The translations under genes were made by a program, and so were the position numbers. A stretch of DNA of 55,695 nt from Desulfobacteraceae bacterium (lineage in GTDB: Bacteria > Desulfobacterota > Desulfobacteria > Desulfobacterales > SURF-7), in the NCBI GenBank assembly GCA_003599865.1, contig QZKS01000092.1:1-55695 (forward strand), read 5' to 3'. Within the stretch, counting starts at the first letter, position 1. The number at the start of each line of letters is the position of its first letter. Shown piece by piece: positions 34,495 through 42,438 of this stretch. The notes below the pieces were generated by a model that saw only the letters and a program-made list of their open reading frames with translations, was not told the DNA's origin and searched no databases.

Positions 34495-35330
34495 AAGTTG
34501 ATATACCGGAATAAGGAAACCAGGATCGTAAGCTGAACTTTCTCAATCAATGAATGTGTCCGGGACCATTGGTGATCAATGGGATATCGCAGCTTGGGTA
34601 ACCAGTTCCGCCAGGTTATTTTTTCATGATCAAGCAATCCGAATGAGGCGAGCTCATTCTGGCCTTTTGCGACGCGGACGGTTTTTTTGAATATCTGCTT
34701 AAAGCTATTGCGAGCAGGATGTCTTACAACAGCGTTTGGGATATAGATTATTTTTTCTCCCGCATTGGTCAGCCTTCGTCCAAATTCATAATCTCCTCCG
34801 GAAATCAGATCATGTCGAAATTCTCCATATTTTTCAAACAAATCACGTTTGATGAAAAAATTGGCAGTAGCGGCAAAACCAGTACTGAGAATATAGGATT
34901 TCTGATCCAGTTTCCTGGCCGAATCAAGGTATTCATAGATATTGGGCTGATTCGATTTAAAGAAGAAATCAATCCGCCCGCCTCCGCAGTTTGCACCTTC
35001 CTGAATCAAAGCGGATATCCCGTTTTTCACCCAGTCCTTATCCGGAATACAGTCCGAATCTGTAAAAGCGATATAATTGCCGCGTGCAAAATGCAAAGCC
35101 TTGTTTCGGGCAGCATAAGAGCTTTGAATTTTTTTTTCATGAACGATTAGAATATGATCTGGGTAGTTGTTACAATAGGACTCAATGATGCTCCGGGTAT
35201 CATCTGTGGAACCGTTGTCGGCGATAATAATTTCATATTGATCCTTTGGACAGGTTTGCTTTAACAGTGCCTCTAGAGCAATTTGAATTCGCGGGTCATT
35301 AAATGCAGGGATGATAACGGATGTAAACAT
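34476..35330 (-). CDS. Family 2 glycosyltransferase with intact DSD motif
   Basis: The 284-residue protein starts MFTSVIIPAFNDPRIQIALE, has IADNGSTDDTRSI, and carries the DxD AFTDSDCIPDKDW at residues 88-100 (D91-S-D93). The later segment GGDYEFGRRLTNAGEKIIYI and the basic part KKTVRVAKGQNELASFG are shared with the 38219-39142 protein, so these two are paralogues. It starts directly after the stop of the methyltransferase gene. It should be an active sugar transferase of the cytoplasm. The C-terminal helix may touch the membrane. Confidence 0.88.
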   Translation of the reverse strand: MFTSVIIPAFNDPRIQIALEALLKQTCPKDQYEIIIADNGSTDDTRSIIESYCNNYPDHILIVHEKKIQSSYAARNKALHFARGNYIAFTDSDCIPDKDWVKNGISALIQEGANCGGGRIDFFFKSNQPNIYEYLDSARKLDQKSYILSTGFAATANFFIKRDLFEKYGEFRHDLISGGDYEFGRRLTNAGEKIIYIPNAVVRHPARNSFKQIFKKTVRVAKGQNELASFGLLDHEKITWRNWLPKLRYPIDHQWSRTHSLIEKVQLTILVSLFRYINLWERIR

Positions 35331-36317
35331 CTATTTAATCTTATTGTGTTTCTTTTGTGAAATCAGTAAAACACTTATACCAAAGTCTTCAATAGGCATT
35401 TTTTTAAATTCAGGGGTAAAATATTGCTTCTCATGTAAAGCAAGTTCATTTTTTTTCTTTAATGGAATCGTCTGTGAAGAAAAGCCTGCATTTTCAAGAG
35501 CACGCTTCCAATGAGAAATTCGCCATCGATTTTGGTAACCGGCTCCCCCGGATTGTTTTGTAAGCAGATTCCACATGCGTTCTGAATATTTAAACATTTC
35601 GAATGGATAGTTTGAAAAATGGTCACGAAGATCCACATAATTTATCATATAGCCATCAGGCCGGAGTATTCTCGCACTTTCTGATAGTACAGCTTCTGGG
35701 TGGCGTATGTGTTCAAGCACAGAAGCAGAGAAGATAAGATCCACAGATCCATCAGGAAGTCCGGTATTTTCCCATAAATTATCCAGCAATTCAACATCAG
35801 GAGGAAAGTGGGCAGTATGAATATGATCCCTGGAATGCTGTAAAACAGTGCCATTTTTCGGTAAAGGGTAGTTCGATTCCTTGTCTGCGATATCAAGCAG
35901 TTTTAGAAAGCGGGAGCTGAATTTTTCATAGTCTATTTTTTTCTCATGAAAAGGCTCAAGAAGAATAAGTTTTTTGACACCACTCAGGAGAAAAGGTGCA
36001 GACGCCGGGTTATAAATTCCTGTCCCGGCTTCCAGTATTGTCAAGTCTTGGGTACTTGAAAATAACTTTTGAAGCCCTGCTTCATGTCCAATCCCTTTTA
36101 AATAAATTTTTGTTGTATAATGATAGAGGTCTTGAGGTGATATCCTGCGCCGGGACAAAAAAAAATGAGCTGCCTTTTCCGGAAGGATTTTTCTTGCAAG
36201 CCGGCCGGCAATGTAAATGGGCCTATATCGGTGTTTCAATGTAGTAAACAATTTTTTTAAAGGAATCAGGGAATATAATTTAAAATAGCAGGTTATGAAG
36301 TAACGGGTACGGAGCAA
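35331..36317 (-). CDS. Class I SAM-dependent methyltransferase
   Basis: The protein of 328 residues has the SAM loop ILEAGTGIYNPASAPFLLSG, where the loop is EAGTG. It also has DLIFSASVLEHIRHPEAVLS, the usual Asp/Glu-rich motif with LEH, then ARILRPDGYMINYVDLRDHF. The start is taken as TTG at 36317 because no ATG occurs in the first part. This start overlaps the previous gene by about 25 bases and has a weak ribosome-binding site, so the true start may be further downstream. It should methylate a sugar or a polysaccharide end; a role in chain capping is possible. Confidence 0.8.
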   Translation of the reverse strand: MLRTRYFITCYFKLYSLIPLKKLFTTLKHRYRPIYIAGRLARKILPEKAAHFFLSRRRISPQDLYHYTTKIYLKGIGHEAGLQKLFSSTQDLTILEAGTGIYNPASAPFLLSGVKKLILLEPFHEKKIDYEKFSSRFLKLLDIADKESNYPLPKNGTVLQHSRDHIHTAHFPPDVELLDNLWENTGLPDGSVDLIFSASVLEHIRHPEAVLSESARILRPDGYMINYVDLRDHFSNYPFEMFKYSERMWNLLTKQSGGAGYQNRWRISHWKRALENAGFSSQTIPLKKKNELALHEKQYFTPEFKKMPIEDFGISVLLISQKKHNKIK

Positions 36318-37480
36318 TTGACTTCAACTTGTTCAAGTATCTCTTTCGGCAAACGGGTTGTTTCGTATAATCTGGCCGTAAGCGTTTCGGGGTCCTCTGT
36401 ACTTTTGTCCAGTTTTGCTGTTTTATGGTTATAACTTCTTTGCAGTTGTTCTTGAATCCAGAATTGTGCAGTGTCAATTATCTCGGCCATAGAGATATTC
36501 TTTAAAACATAAAGTGAAAAGGGGAGTTCAAAGCCTGGTGGATTGTAAGGGTAACCATAGATATTATCATTCAATTTATTTTTATAGTCTTCTGATAACA
36601 TATAATCGATTGATTTTTGAAATGCAGCTGTCTCCCAGAATGGATGATCGGGTATTTGAAGTTTCAGAATGGCAAATGCATACATGTTGAATGCGTGATA
36701 GCCGATGGACTTGTAAACCAATGTTTCGTGTGCTGCCTGCCATATTTGATCTTTTCCAGGCTGCTCCTCCGGGAGTTTCATTTTTTTGACTGCTTTGAGC
36801 CAGTAGCCGGTAGTTTTTATTAGCCGCTTCATTGGCGTAAATTGTCTGCAAAAATATTTCTCCCAAAGATGTTCAATGGGATGAAAAATCAGACCGTCGG
36901 GCAGGATCGTTACATTGTGGTCCAAACAGTCAAGGAAACGCGATATTCTATTCATAATCGCGGTGTTTTGAGCTGATGTGATCAGGGAGGAACAGGCTGC
37001 GAACCATAATTGATGGTTGAATGCTGTGTCTATCGGAAGAATCCGGCCATCGATTTCCAGGCAATGCCATAAACCCTGTTTTTCATCAAATCGATGCAGA
37101 AAGAAAACGTCTTCTGCAATTTGTAAATATTTATCATCCTCAAGAATAGTTGAAGCTTCTTTCAACGCCTCAAACGTCCAGGCCTGGCCGATTAGGCCGT
37201 TGCATTGATCTTTTCCCTGTTTGTTACGATGATGAAAAGAGAAATTATATGGTCTTGATTCTGAGGATGACAAATAGTCTGCCAGGTGCAAGGCATTGGT
37301 CAGAAAATGTCTGTCATTCGTCCACTTATAACAGTTTGCATATGTTATCAGCCAGTGGCTGTAATTACGAACCAGTGTTCCAGGGTCAAAGTAGGGGCCG
37401 TTATGTCCGGATATAATTTTAGCATTGCTGTTTTTTGTCATCCGGAATGCTTGATCAATAATGAATTCTGCGATGTTCAT
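36293..37480 (-). CDS. Probable alpha/alpha-toroid protein, possible glycan-active enzyme
   Basis: This protein of 395 residues looks all-helical. Aromatic and charged repeats such as NYSHWLITYANCYKWTNDRH, CNGLIGQAWTFEALKEASTI and DTAFNHQLWFAACSSLITSA suggest an (alpha/alpha)6 barrel. Folds of this type include GlcNAc 2-epimerase-like and glycoside-hydrolase-like proteins. I cannot assign the active site or the substrate. There is no signal peptide, so it should act in the cytoplasm. I chose the ATG at 37480; a TTG at 37495 would overlap the previous gene. It sits between the sulfotransferase and a methyltransferase, which suggests a role in polymer tailoring. Confidence 0.65.
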   Translation of the reverse strand: MNIAEFIIDQAFRMTKNSNAKIISGHNGPYFDPGTLVRNYSHWLITYANCYKWTNDRHFLTNALHLADYLSSSESRPYNFSFHHRNKQGKDQCNGLIGQAWTFEALKEASTILEDDKYLQIAEDVFFLHRFDEKQGLWHCLEIDGRILPIDTAFNHQLWFAACSSLITSAQNTAIMNRISRFLDCLDHNVTILPDGLIFHPIEHLWEKYFCRQFTPMKRLIKTTGYWLKAVKKMKLPEEQPGKDQIWQAAHETLVYKSIGYHAFNMYAFAILKLQIPDHPFWETAAFQKSIDYMLSEDYKNKLNDNIYGYPYNPPGFELPFSLYVLKNISMAEIIDTAQFWIQEQLQRSYNHKTAKLDKSTEDPETLTARLYETTRLPKEILEQVEVNCSVPVTS

Positions 37481-37488
37481 GAGGGGCT

Positions 37489-38175
37489 TTACCAATTTTT
37501 ATTTTTTTCATAATTAAATTGGATGAGTTTGTCGGAGATAATCGGGTACATAATTGCTTTTGTTTTTTGATCATTGAAGTGGTTTTTCCAATCCCCTTGA
37601 ACTCCTTTTCTGGCAAAAGCGCTCTTTTCTTCCTGACCGGGCTTCCGTTCGGTTATTTTTTCAAAGTGAAAAGCATGAATCGCCTCTTTCAGTTTTTCTT
37701 TATTTACAGAGTCGAATAAGGATTCAATGGTTCCGAAAGTATCGGTCAATAAATCTTCATATCTGATAATGTGATCGGAAAAATGGATATAAGTCTCTAC
37801 GTGACGGCTCCAGTTATTCAAATGTTTTGTAATAAACTGTTTTTTAAATAAATTGTTTCGAAGCAACCGGAAATACCTCTTGCCAATTTTGTTTTTATGA
37901 TAGATGTCGTAAAAATAGAAGGAGGTCATGCAATCCCTGGGATCACGAACAAGATAAATAATTTTTTTCTGATAGGTTTGTTTCAGTCTTTCAAGATTGT
38001 GTATATCAATATTATGATATCCAATAACCCAGTTTTTCTGTTTCATTGAGACGGAATTGATAAGTGATTTGCCTCTTTCGGTAAAATCCTTGTTTGCAAA
38101 ATAGGATTCCATATAAGTTGATATCATGTGCAAAAACCAGGTCCGGCCACTCTTTGGATAGGAAAGAACGATCAA
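37489..38175 (-). CDS. PAPS-dependent sulfotransferase
   Basis: The 228-residue protein has the 5'-phosphosulfate loop YPKSGRTWF at residues 6-14 and the 3'-phosphate site IIYLVRDPRDCMTSFYFY (VRDPRD at 76-81 and S85). These are the two hallmark motifs of cytosolic-type sulfotransferases, which transfer sulfate from PAPS to a hydroxyl. It is on the short side but both sites are present. The start is a TTG with AGGGAG nine bases before it; the frame has a stop codon just upstream. It makes sulfation of the surface polymer likely. The sulfated group and donor route are inferred. Confidence 0.85.
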   Translation of the reverse strand: MIVLSYPKSGRTWFLHMISTYMESYFANKDFTERGKSLINSVSMKQKNWVIGYHNIDIHNLERLKQTYQKKIIYLVRDPRDCMTSFYFYDIYHKNKIGKRYFRLLRNNLFKKQFITKHLNNWSRHVETYIHFSDHIIRYEDLLTDTFGTIESLFDSVNKEKLKEAIHAFHFEKITERKPGQEEKSAFARKGVQGDWKNHFNDQKTKAIMYPIISDKLIQFNYEKNKNW

Positions 38176-38218
38176 TGGAAAGTACTCCCTTTATATTTGA
38201 ATTGTTACTGGGAAAAAA

Positions 38219-39142
38219 TCACTCAAGGGGATGTTGCCTGACCCTCCTTGCAATAAAATGAAAACGACCCAGGTTGTTTGCAACAGAGCAACACCATGCA
38301 ATTACCCATATCAAAAGCCAGTTGATTTTATGTTTTTCAGGCCCTCTGATTTCAAGGTTTCTTCGAATAAAAGAAAAGGATGGAGGACGAAATCCGGACA
38401 GAATTTTTTTATATATCGTAAAGGTGGAAATACCTTCTGTTTTCCATATTTCCGGCTGTCCTTTTCCCACACGATAGCTTTTCTTCAGCAGAGGTATCAG
38501 TGTTCTCGCGGGATAGTTCACTTCCGCTTCTTCAGAATACACCAGTTTAAAACCTTTTCGTGTTGCATTTCCGGTCCACAATACATCTCCACCGGAGCGC
38601 AGTGTCGATGGAAAATAGCCGATGGCTTCGAATAATTGTTTTCGAATGAACAGGTTCCCGCCTTTTGCGACTCCACGGCCTTCAATGCTGCTTTTCATTT
38701 TTACATTGCTGATGGAATCGAATATTTCTCCATAAGTCATTTTTTCCGAAAAAGTAAATGTAACCTTGCCTCCGCAAAGATCAGCTTCCTGGTTTTCAAG
38801 GCTTTCCACTCCTTTTTCAATCCATCGGGAGATCGCAAAGCAATTGATATCGATCAGCGCGATAATTTGTCCCTTTGCATGTTGTATCCCTAAGTTTCGT
38901 GCTATGTAAGGACTTTGAAATCGATCTTCAACCATAAAGGTCACCGGATACCTTTGAATAACCTGCGGCGTATGATCGGTCGATCCATTGTCAACCACGA
39001 TGATCTCATACCTTTCTTTCGGATATGTCTGATCCAGTAAGGCTTCAATGCATTTTGCAGCCCGTTCAGGTGAATTAAAGACAGGCACAATTACTGAAAC
39101 AAACGGTTTCAACAGATGATCAGAATCCTTATTTTCTCCCAT
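38219..39142 (-). CDS. Family 2 glycosyltransferase with altered DxD (DIN)
   Basis: The protein of 307 residues has FVSVIVPVFNSPERAAKCIE, VVDNGSTDHTPQVIQ and KGQIIALIDINCFAISRWIE. Where the paralogue at 34476-35330 has TDSDC, this one has IDINC, so the second Asp of the DxD is replaced by Asn. The rest of the fold (GGKVTFTFSEKMTYGEIFDS, RSGGDVLWTGNATRKGFKLV) is kept. Activity may be changed, or metal use may differ, as some inverting GT2 enzymes manage without a strict DxD. I chose the ATG at 39142 for its distance to AAGGA; 39151 is an alternative. Confidence 0.82.
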   Translation of the reverse strand: MGENKDSDHLLKPFVSVIVPVFNSPERAAKCIEALLDQTYPKERYEIIVVDNGSTDHTPQVIQRYPVTFMVEDRFQSPYIARNLGIQHAKGQIIALIDINCFAISRWIEKGVESLENQEADLCGGKVTFTFSEKMTYGEIFDSISNVKMKSSIEGRGVAKGGNLFIRKQLFEAIGYFPSTLRSGGDVLWTGNATRKGFKLVYSEEAEVNYPARTLIPLLKKSYRVGKGQPEIWKTEGISTFTIYKKILSGFRPPSFSFIRRNLEIRGPEKHKINWLLIWVIAWCCSVANNLGRFHFIARRVRQHPLE

Positions 39143-40442
39143 ACATATCATCCTTGTCTTTTTTTATCAGGAGGCCCTTTTTTTTACGGGAAAAATAGTT
39201 ATAGATTTTCTGTTGGAATGATATTCGTTCATCAGAAGCATTAACCGAAGACAGTTCCAATAAATATTGACCAACAGATCGGACTCTTTTTTTAATCTCA
39301 TCCGGATAGGGTTTATGAATATCTGAAAGAAGAACCCTTGATTCAAGAGACTGCTTGAAAAGTTCGGATAACAGAATCATTTCTGTATGGTGATTGTTTT
39401 TTAACTCTATCTGCTTCCGGCCTTCAACCCCCATTTCTTTCCGGAGATCAGGATTGCGAAGCAGTGTTTTCAGATTTTCAGCAAGGCTGTCAATGTCCTT
39501 TTCCGGGGAGAGAAAACCGGTTTTGCCGTGGATGACAACTTCCGGGATTCCGGTATGATGGGTTGACACAACAGGCAAACCCATGGCCTGCGCTTCCATG
39601 ATAGAGACGGGAATCCCTTCTCCATCACCGCCGGCAAGTGTTATTGAAGGATGCAGGAAAATGTCGGCCTGTTCCATTTCTTTCAGGACAACGGAATGGG
39701 GCTGGGTTCCAAGAAGAAGGATTTTGGCCTGTAAGCCCAGCTTTCCGATCAGATAATTGATTTCCGGACGTTGTTTTCCATCTCCGATTATTCTGAATTC
39801 GACATTTTTTATTTCTTCTGCAATTTTATGAAATGCCCGGATCGCATAAGGTATTCCTTTTTTTTCTACAAATCGCCCGACAAATAAGATGCGGCATTTT
39901 TCATTCTGCTTTCTTGCCGGTGGAATAAGATTCTCAAGATTGATGCCACATCGGATCACTTTTACTTTACGGGAATATTCCTCACCTAAAAGATCGTTCA
40001 GATAATTTTTATTAAAGTCGGATATGGTAATTACTTTATAAGCCAGATCAAATTGTTTTTTCAGTTTTTCAATGTCCGGAGCAAAGAAGATGTCATGGGC
40101 ATGGCATGTGAAGACAAAAGGGATATTGAACAGAGAAGACAGTTTCATGGCACATTCTGCCGGCTCTGTGGCAAAATGTGCATGCATGATATCGGTAAAG
40201 AGCAGAGAGGAAATCATCTCAGGGGTCAATCGGAATCCCAATTCAGATCTGTCCGGTGACAGATATTCGGTTTTTTCCAGAAGATTGTACTTTTCCACAT
40301 CATGGTGAATGGTTGTTTGATTCGGCTTCAGAACGGAAATAATTTTAATATCATGACCGCCATCAATCAGATCGGTCATCTGGCTGAGAACAAATGTTTC
40401 TGAAATGGCGGGGAACCTTCTTACTATGTATGTGATATTCAA
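39129..40442 (-). CDS. GT-B glycosyltransferase, GT4 family
   Basis: This protein of 437 residues starts MNITYIVRRFPAISETFVLS, a pattern of bacterial GT4 enzymes such as WcaL-like colanic acid transferases. The donor domain starts near RILFVGRFVEKKGIPYAIRA and contains GEGIPVSIMEAQAMGLPVVS, with the typical E-x7-E-type donor site. The C-terminal 90 residues are charged and helical (KKRVRSVGQYLLELSSVNAS). It should add a hexose or deoxyhexose in the cytoplasm; the sugar is unknown. The next gene overlaps its end by about 14 bases. Confidence 0.88.
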   Translation of the reverse strand: MNITYIVRRFPAISETFVLSQMTDLIDGGHDIKIISVLKPNQTTIHHDVEKYNLLEKTEYLSPDRSELGFRLTPEMISSLLFTDIMHAHFATEPAECAMKLSSLFNIPFVFTCHAHDIFFAPDIEKLKKQFDLAYKVITISDFNKNYLNDLLGEEYSRKVKVIRCGINLENLIPPARKQNEKCRILFVGRFVEKKGIPYAIRAFHKIAEEIKNVEFRIIGDGKQRPEINYLIGKLGLQAKILLLGTQPHSVVLKEMEQADIFLHPSITLAGGDGEGIPVSIMEAQAMGLPVVSTHHTGIPEVVIHGKTGFLSPEKDIDSLAENLKTLLRNPDLRKEMGVEGRKQIELKNNHHTEMILLSELFKQSLESRVLLSDIHKPYPDEIKKRVRSVGQYLLELSSVNASDERISFQQKIYNYFSRKKKGLLIKKDKDDMYGRK

Positions 40443-40472
40443 CGGTAGTGTCCTGAGTTCATGTGATTTGGT

Positions 40473-41180
40473 TTAGACCCTGCTTTTTCGGATGACTCCG
40501 AATAAACCGTTAATCATTGTGCCTTCACGGTATTCAGACGGTTTGATATCATTTTGGATCAGTCTTTTGATCACTGGTTTTAGCAGTACAGAATAAAGTT
40601 TTCGTTTCCATTTCAGATAAGGATTACGCCTTACCCACAGGCCAAGCATCTGGGCAAGACTTGCATCCCAGCCTCCCAATGGTTGAATCACCGGATTTTG
40701 AAAACCTTGCTTTTTCAGCATCCTTTCCAGGGAAAACGGGGTGTATCGGTATTCATCATGCGGCACTTCATGCAGTGTCCACAAAAAGGGGACCGTAAAA
40801 AAGAAGATACCATCCGGTCGCAAAATCCGGTAGATTTCGGACAGCAAGGGTTCTGGTTCCATTACATGCTCCAGCACTTCCGTAGCCATGGCACAACTGA
40901 AGGACTCTGTTTTGATCGGCATTCCATCCCTACCGCTCCAGATAATATCGGGCTGAATCCCGCTATAATTAAGATGTGTGTCGATATCGATTCCGACATA
41001 TTCTGAAACGGAACTATTCTCCATGATATATTTTTTATAAGGCATTTGCCCACATCCCACATCCAGCATTCGTCCTGTAAATTTGCTCAAATGTGTCTGG
41101 ATCGCCTGAAAAATGGACATTCGGATATAATAAATATCCAGGTGCTTTGCGTCCAATCTAATGGCCGTAAATTTATCCAT
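40473..41180 (-). CDS. Class I SAM-dependent methyltransferase
   Basis: The 235-residue protein has the SAM loop RMLDVGCGQMPYKKYIM, the post-II acidic residue in YVGIDIDTHLNYSG, and SCAMATEVLEHVMEPEPLLS followed by EIYRILRPDGIFFFTVPF. This is the standard small methyltransferase type of polysaccharide loci. The start overlaps the end of the upstream GT4 gene by eight bases. The C-terminal part is basic (WKRKLYSVLLKPVIKRLIQN) and might hold the enzyme at the membrane. It probably methylates a sugar ring hydroxyl; which one is unknown. Confidence 0.85.
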   Translation of the reverse strand: MDKFTAIRLDAKHLDIYYIRMSIFQAIQTHLSKFTGRMLDVGCGQMPYKKYIMENSSVSEYVGIDIDTHLNYSGIQPDIIWSGRDGMPIKTESFSCAMATEVLEHVMEPEPLLSEIYRILRPDGIFFFTVPFLWTLHEVPHDEYRYTPFSLERMLKKQGFQNPVIQPLGGWDASLAQMLGLWVRRNPYLKWKRKLYSVLLKPVIKRLIQNDIKPSEYREGTMINGLFGVIRKSRV

Positions 41181-42426
41181 TTTTTACCAATCGATTGTAC
41201 ATCCAGCTTTTAATCTTGAATGCGTTTCGCTTCACACCATAAGGAGTAAAATGAGAAAGCGGACCGGGTTTCCGATTATCTTCATTGGAGATTTCCGGAA
41301 GACTTTGCGGAAGCCGCAGGTTGCGCGGAAGTTTTATGGGATATACAGGCTTCCCTGTTAATTCTTGGCAAAAGGCTTCCCACCTGTCCACAGCGACCGG
41401 TAAAGAGTAATTTTCAATGATGTGCCTGCGCGCATTTTCTGAAATCTCTTTTCGTAATTTATGATTTCCTTTTAGCATCTCTAGTATGCCGATAAAATCG
41501 TCACCCCGGTCATTCGCAAGAAAACCGGTTCTACCATGTTGAACAAGTTCATCAATTCCGTTGATTCGCAAACAAACCGGAACAAGGCCACAGGCCATAC
41601 CTTCCATGACAGTTCCAGGCATGCCTTCCAAATCCGATAGAAGTACAATAACGTGATTCTTTCTCAACTCAGCGTAATAGTCATCACCGAGGAGATTGTT
41701 TTTCATTAAAAATATTTTCTCTTGGTTTTGACTTTTTATAAATTCGGCTATTTTATTTTTTTCACTTCCGTCACCTAACAGCGTGAATTGCATTCCGCCA
41801 TATTTTTTTGAAGCAGAAATAAGAGCGGTAACAATATCCCAGATCCGTTTGTACTTTTGTTCGATCCGTCCGGCATAAATAACCTTAAGCGTGTCTGATT
41901 CCCTCTGATCTGTAAATTCCGACGGTACCGGAACACCTGAAGGTATTACTTTAATCCTTACGGGTATTTTTGTTTGTTTGATTACATCTTCCTTTAAAAA
42001 ATTGCTGACACACATCAAACCGCTTGTTTGCCATTCTTTGAACCCATATCCGAACATTTTTGCAAGTCCCCGGTTAAATAGATCCGGACTGCGTTGGCAA
42101 ATAATCGTCGCGATATCAGATTTCATAGCCCACTTGGCGGCGAAACCCCCTGCCACCGAGATATTCGGGATAAATACATCCGGCTGAAAATGATTCAGTT
42201 CCCGAATGATCCATCTGATCATATTTTCTGTATATGTGTTTTCCATTATACTACAGGTAACGCCTTGTTTCCGAAGAAACCTTGCATTGGGGAAGTCATT
42301 TTTATAACCGATCAAGGCATGGACCTGATGCCCGCGTTTTACCAGTTCAGGGAGAATCCTTCTTGCATTGATAATCGGGCCTCCATGATAATTCGTTTTG
42401 TCATATGCCATAAAAGCAATGCGCAT
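41173..42426 (-). CDS. GT-B glycosyltransferase, GT4 family
   Basis: A 417-residue protein that starts MRIAFMAYDKTNYHGGPIIN, with an HGG acceptor-site loop. It has KVIYAGRIEQKYKRIWDIVT as donor-domain strand and DLEGMPGTVMEGMACGLVPV, the E-x7-E-type donor site. The last 50 residues extend past the usual GT4 fold (YPIKLPRNLRLPQSLPEISN). The gene lies between the sulfotransferase fusion and a methyltransferase, and its end overlaps the next gene. It should elongate the polymer. Confidence 0.87.
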   Translation of the reverse strand: MRIAFMAYDKTNYHGGPIINARRILPELVKRGHQVHALIGYKNDFPNARFLRKQGVTCSIMENTYTENMIRWIIRELNHFQPDVFIPNISVAGGFAAKWAMKSDIATIICQRSPDLFNRGLAKMFGYGFKEWQTSGLMCVSNFLKEDVIKQTKIPVRIKVIPSGVPVPSEFTDQRESDTLKVIYAGRIEQKYKRIWDIVTALISASKKYGGMQFTLLGDGSEKNKIAEFIKSQNQEKIFLMKNNLLGDDYYAELRKNHVIVLLSDLEGMPGTVMEGMACGLVPVCLRINGIDELVQHGRTGFLANDRGDDFIGILEMLKGNHKLRKEISENARRHIIENYSLPVAVDRWEAFCQELTGKPVYPIKLPRNLRLPQSLPEISNEDNRKPGPLSHFTPYGVKRNAFKIKSWMYNRLVKNG

Positions 42427-42438
42427 GAGATGCCTTTA

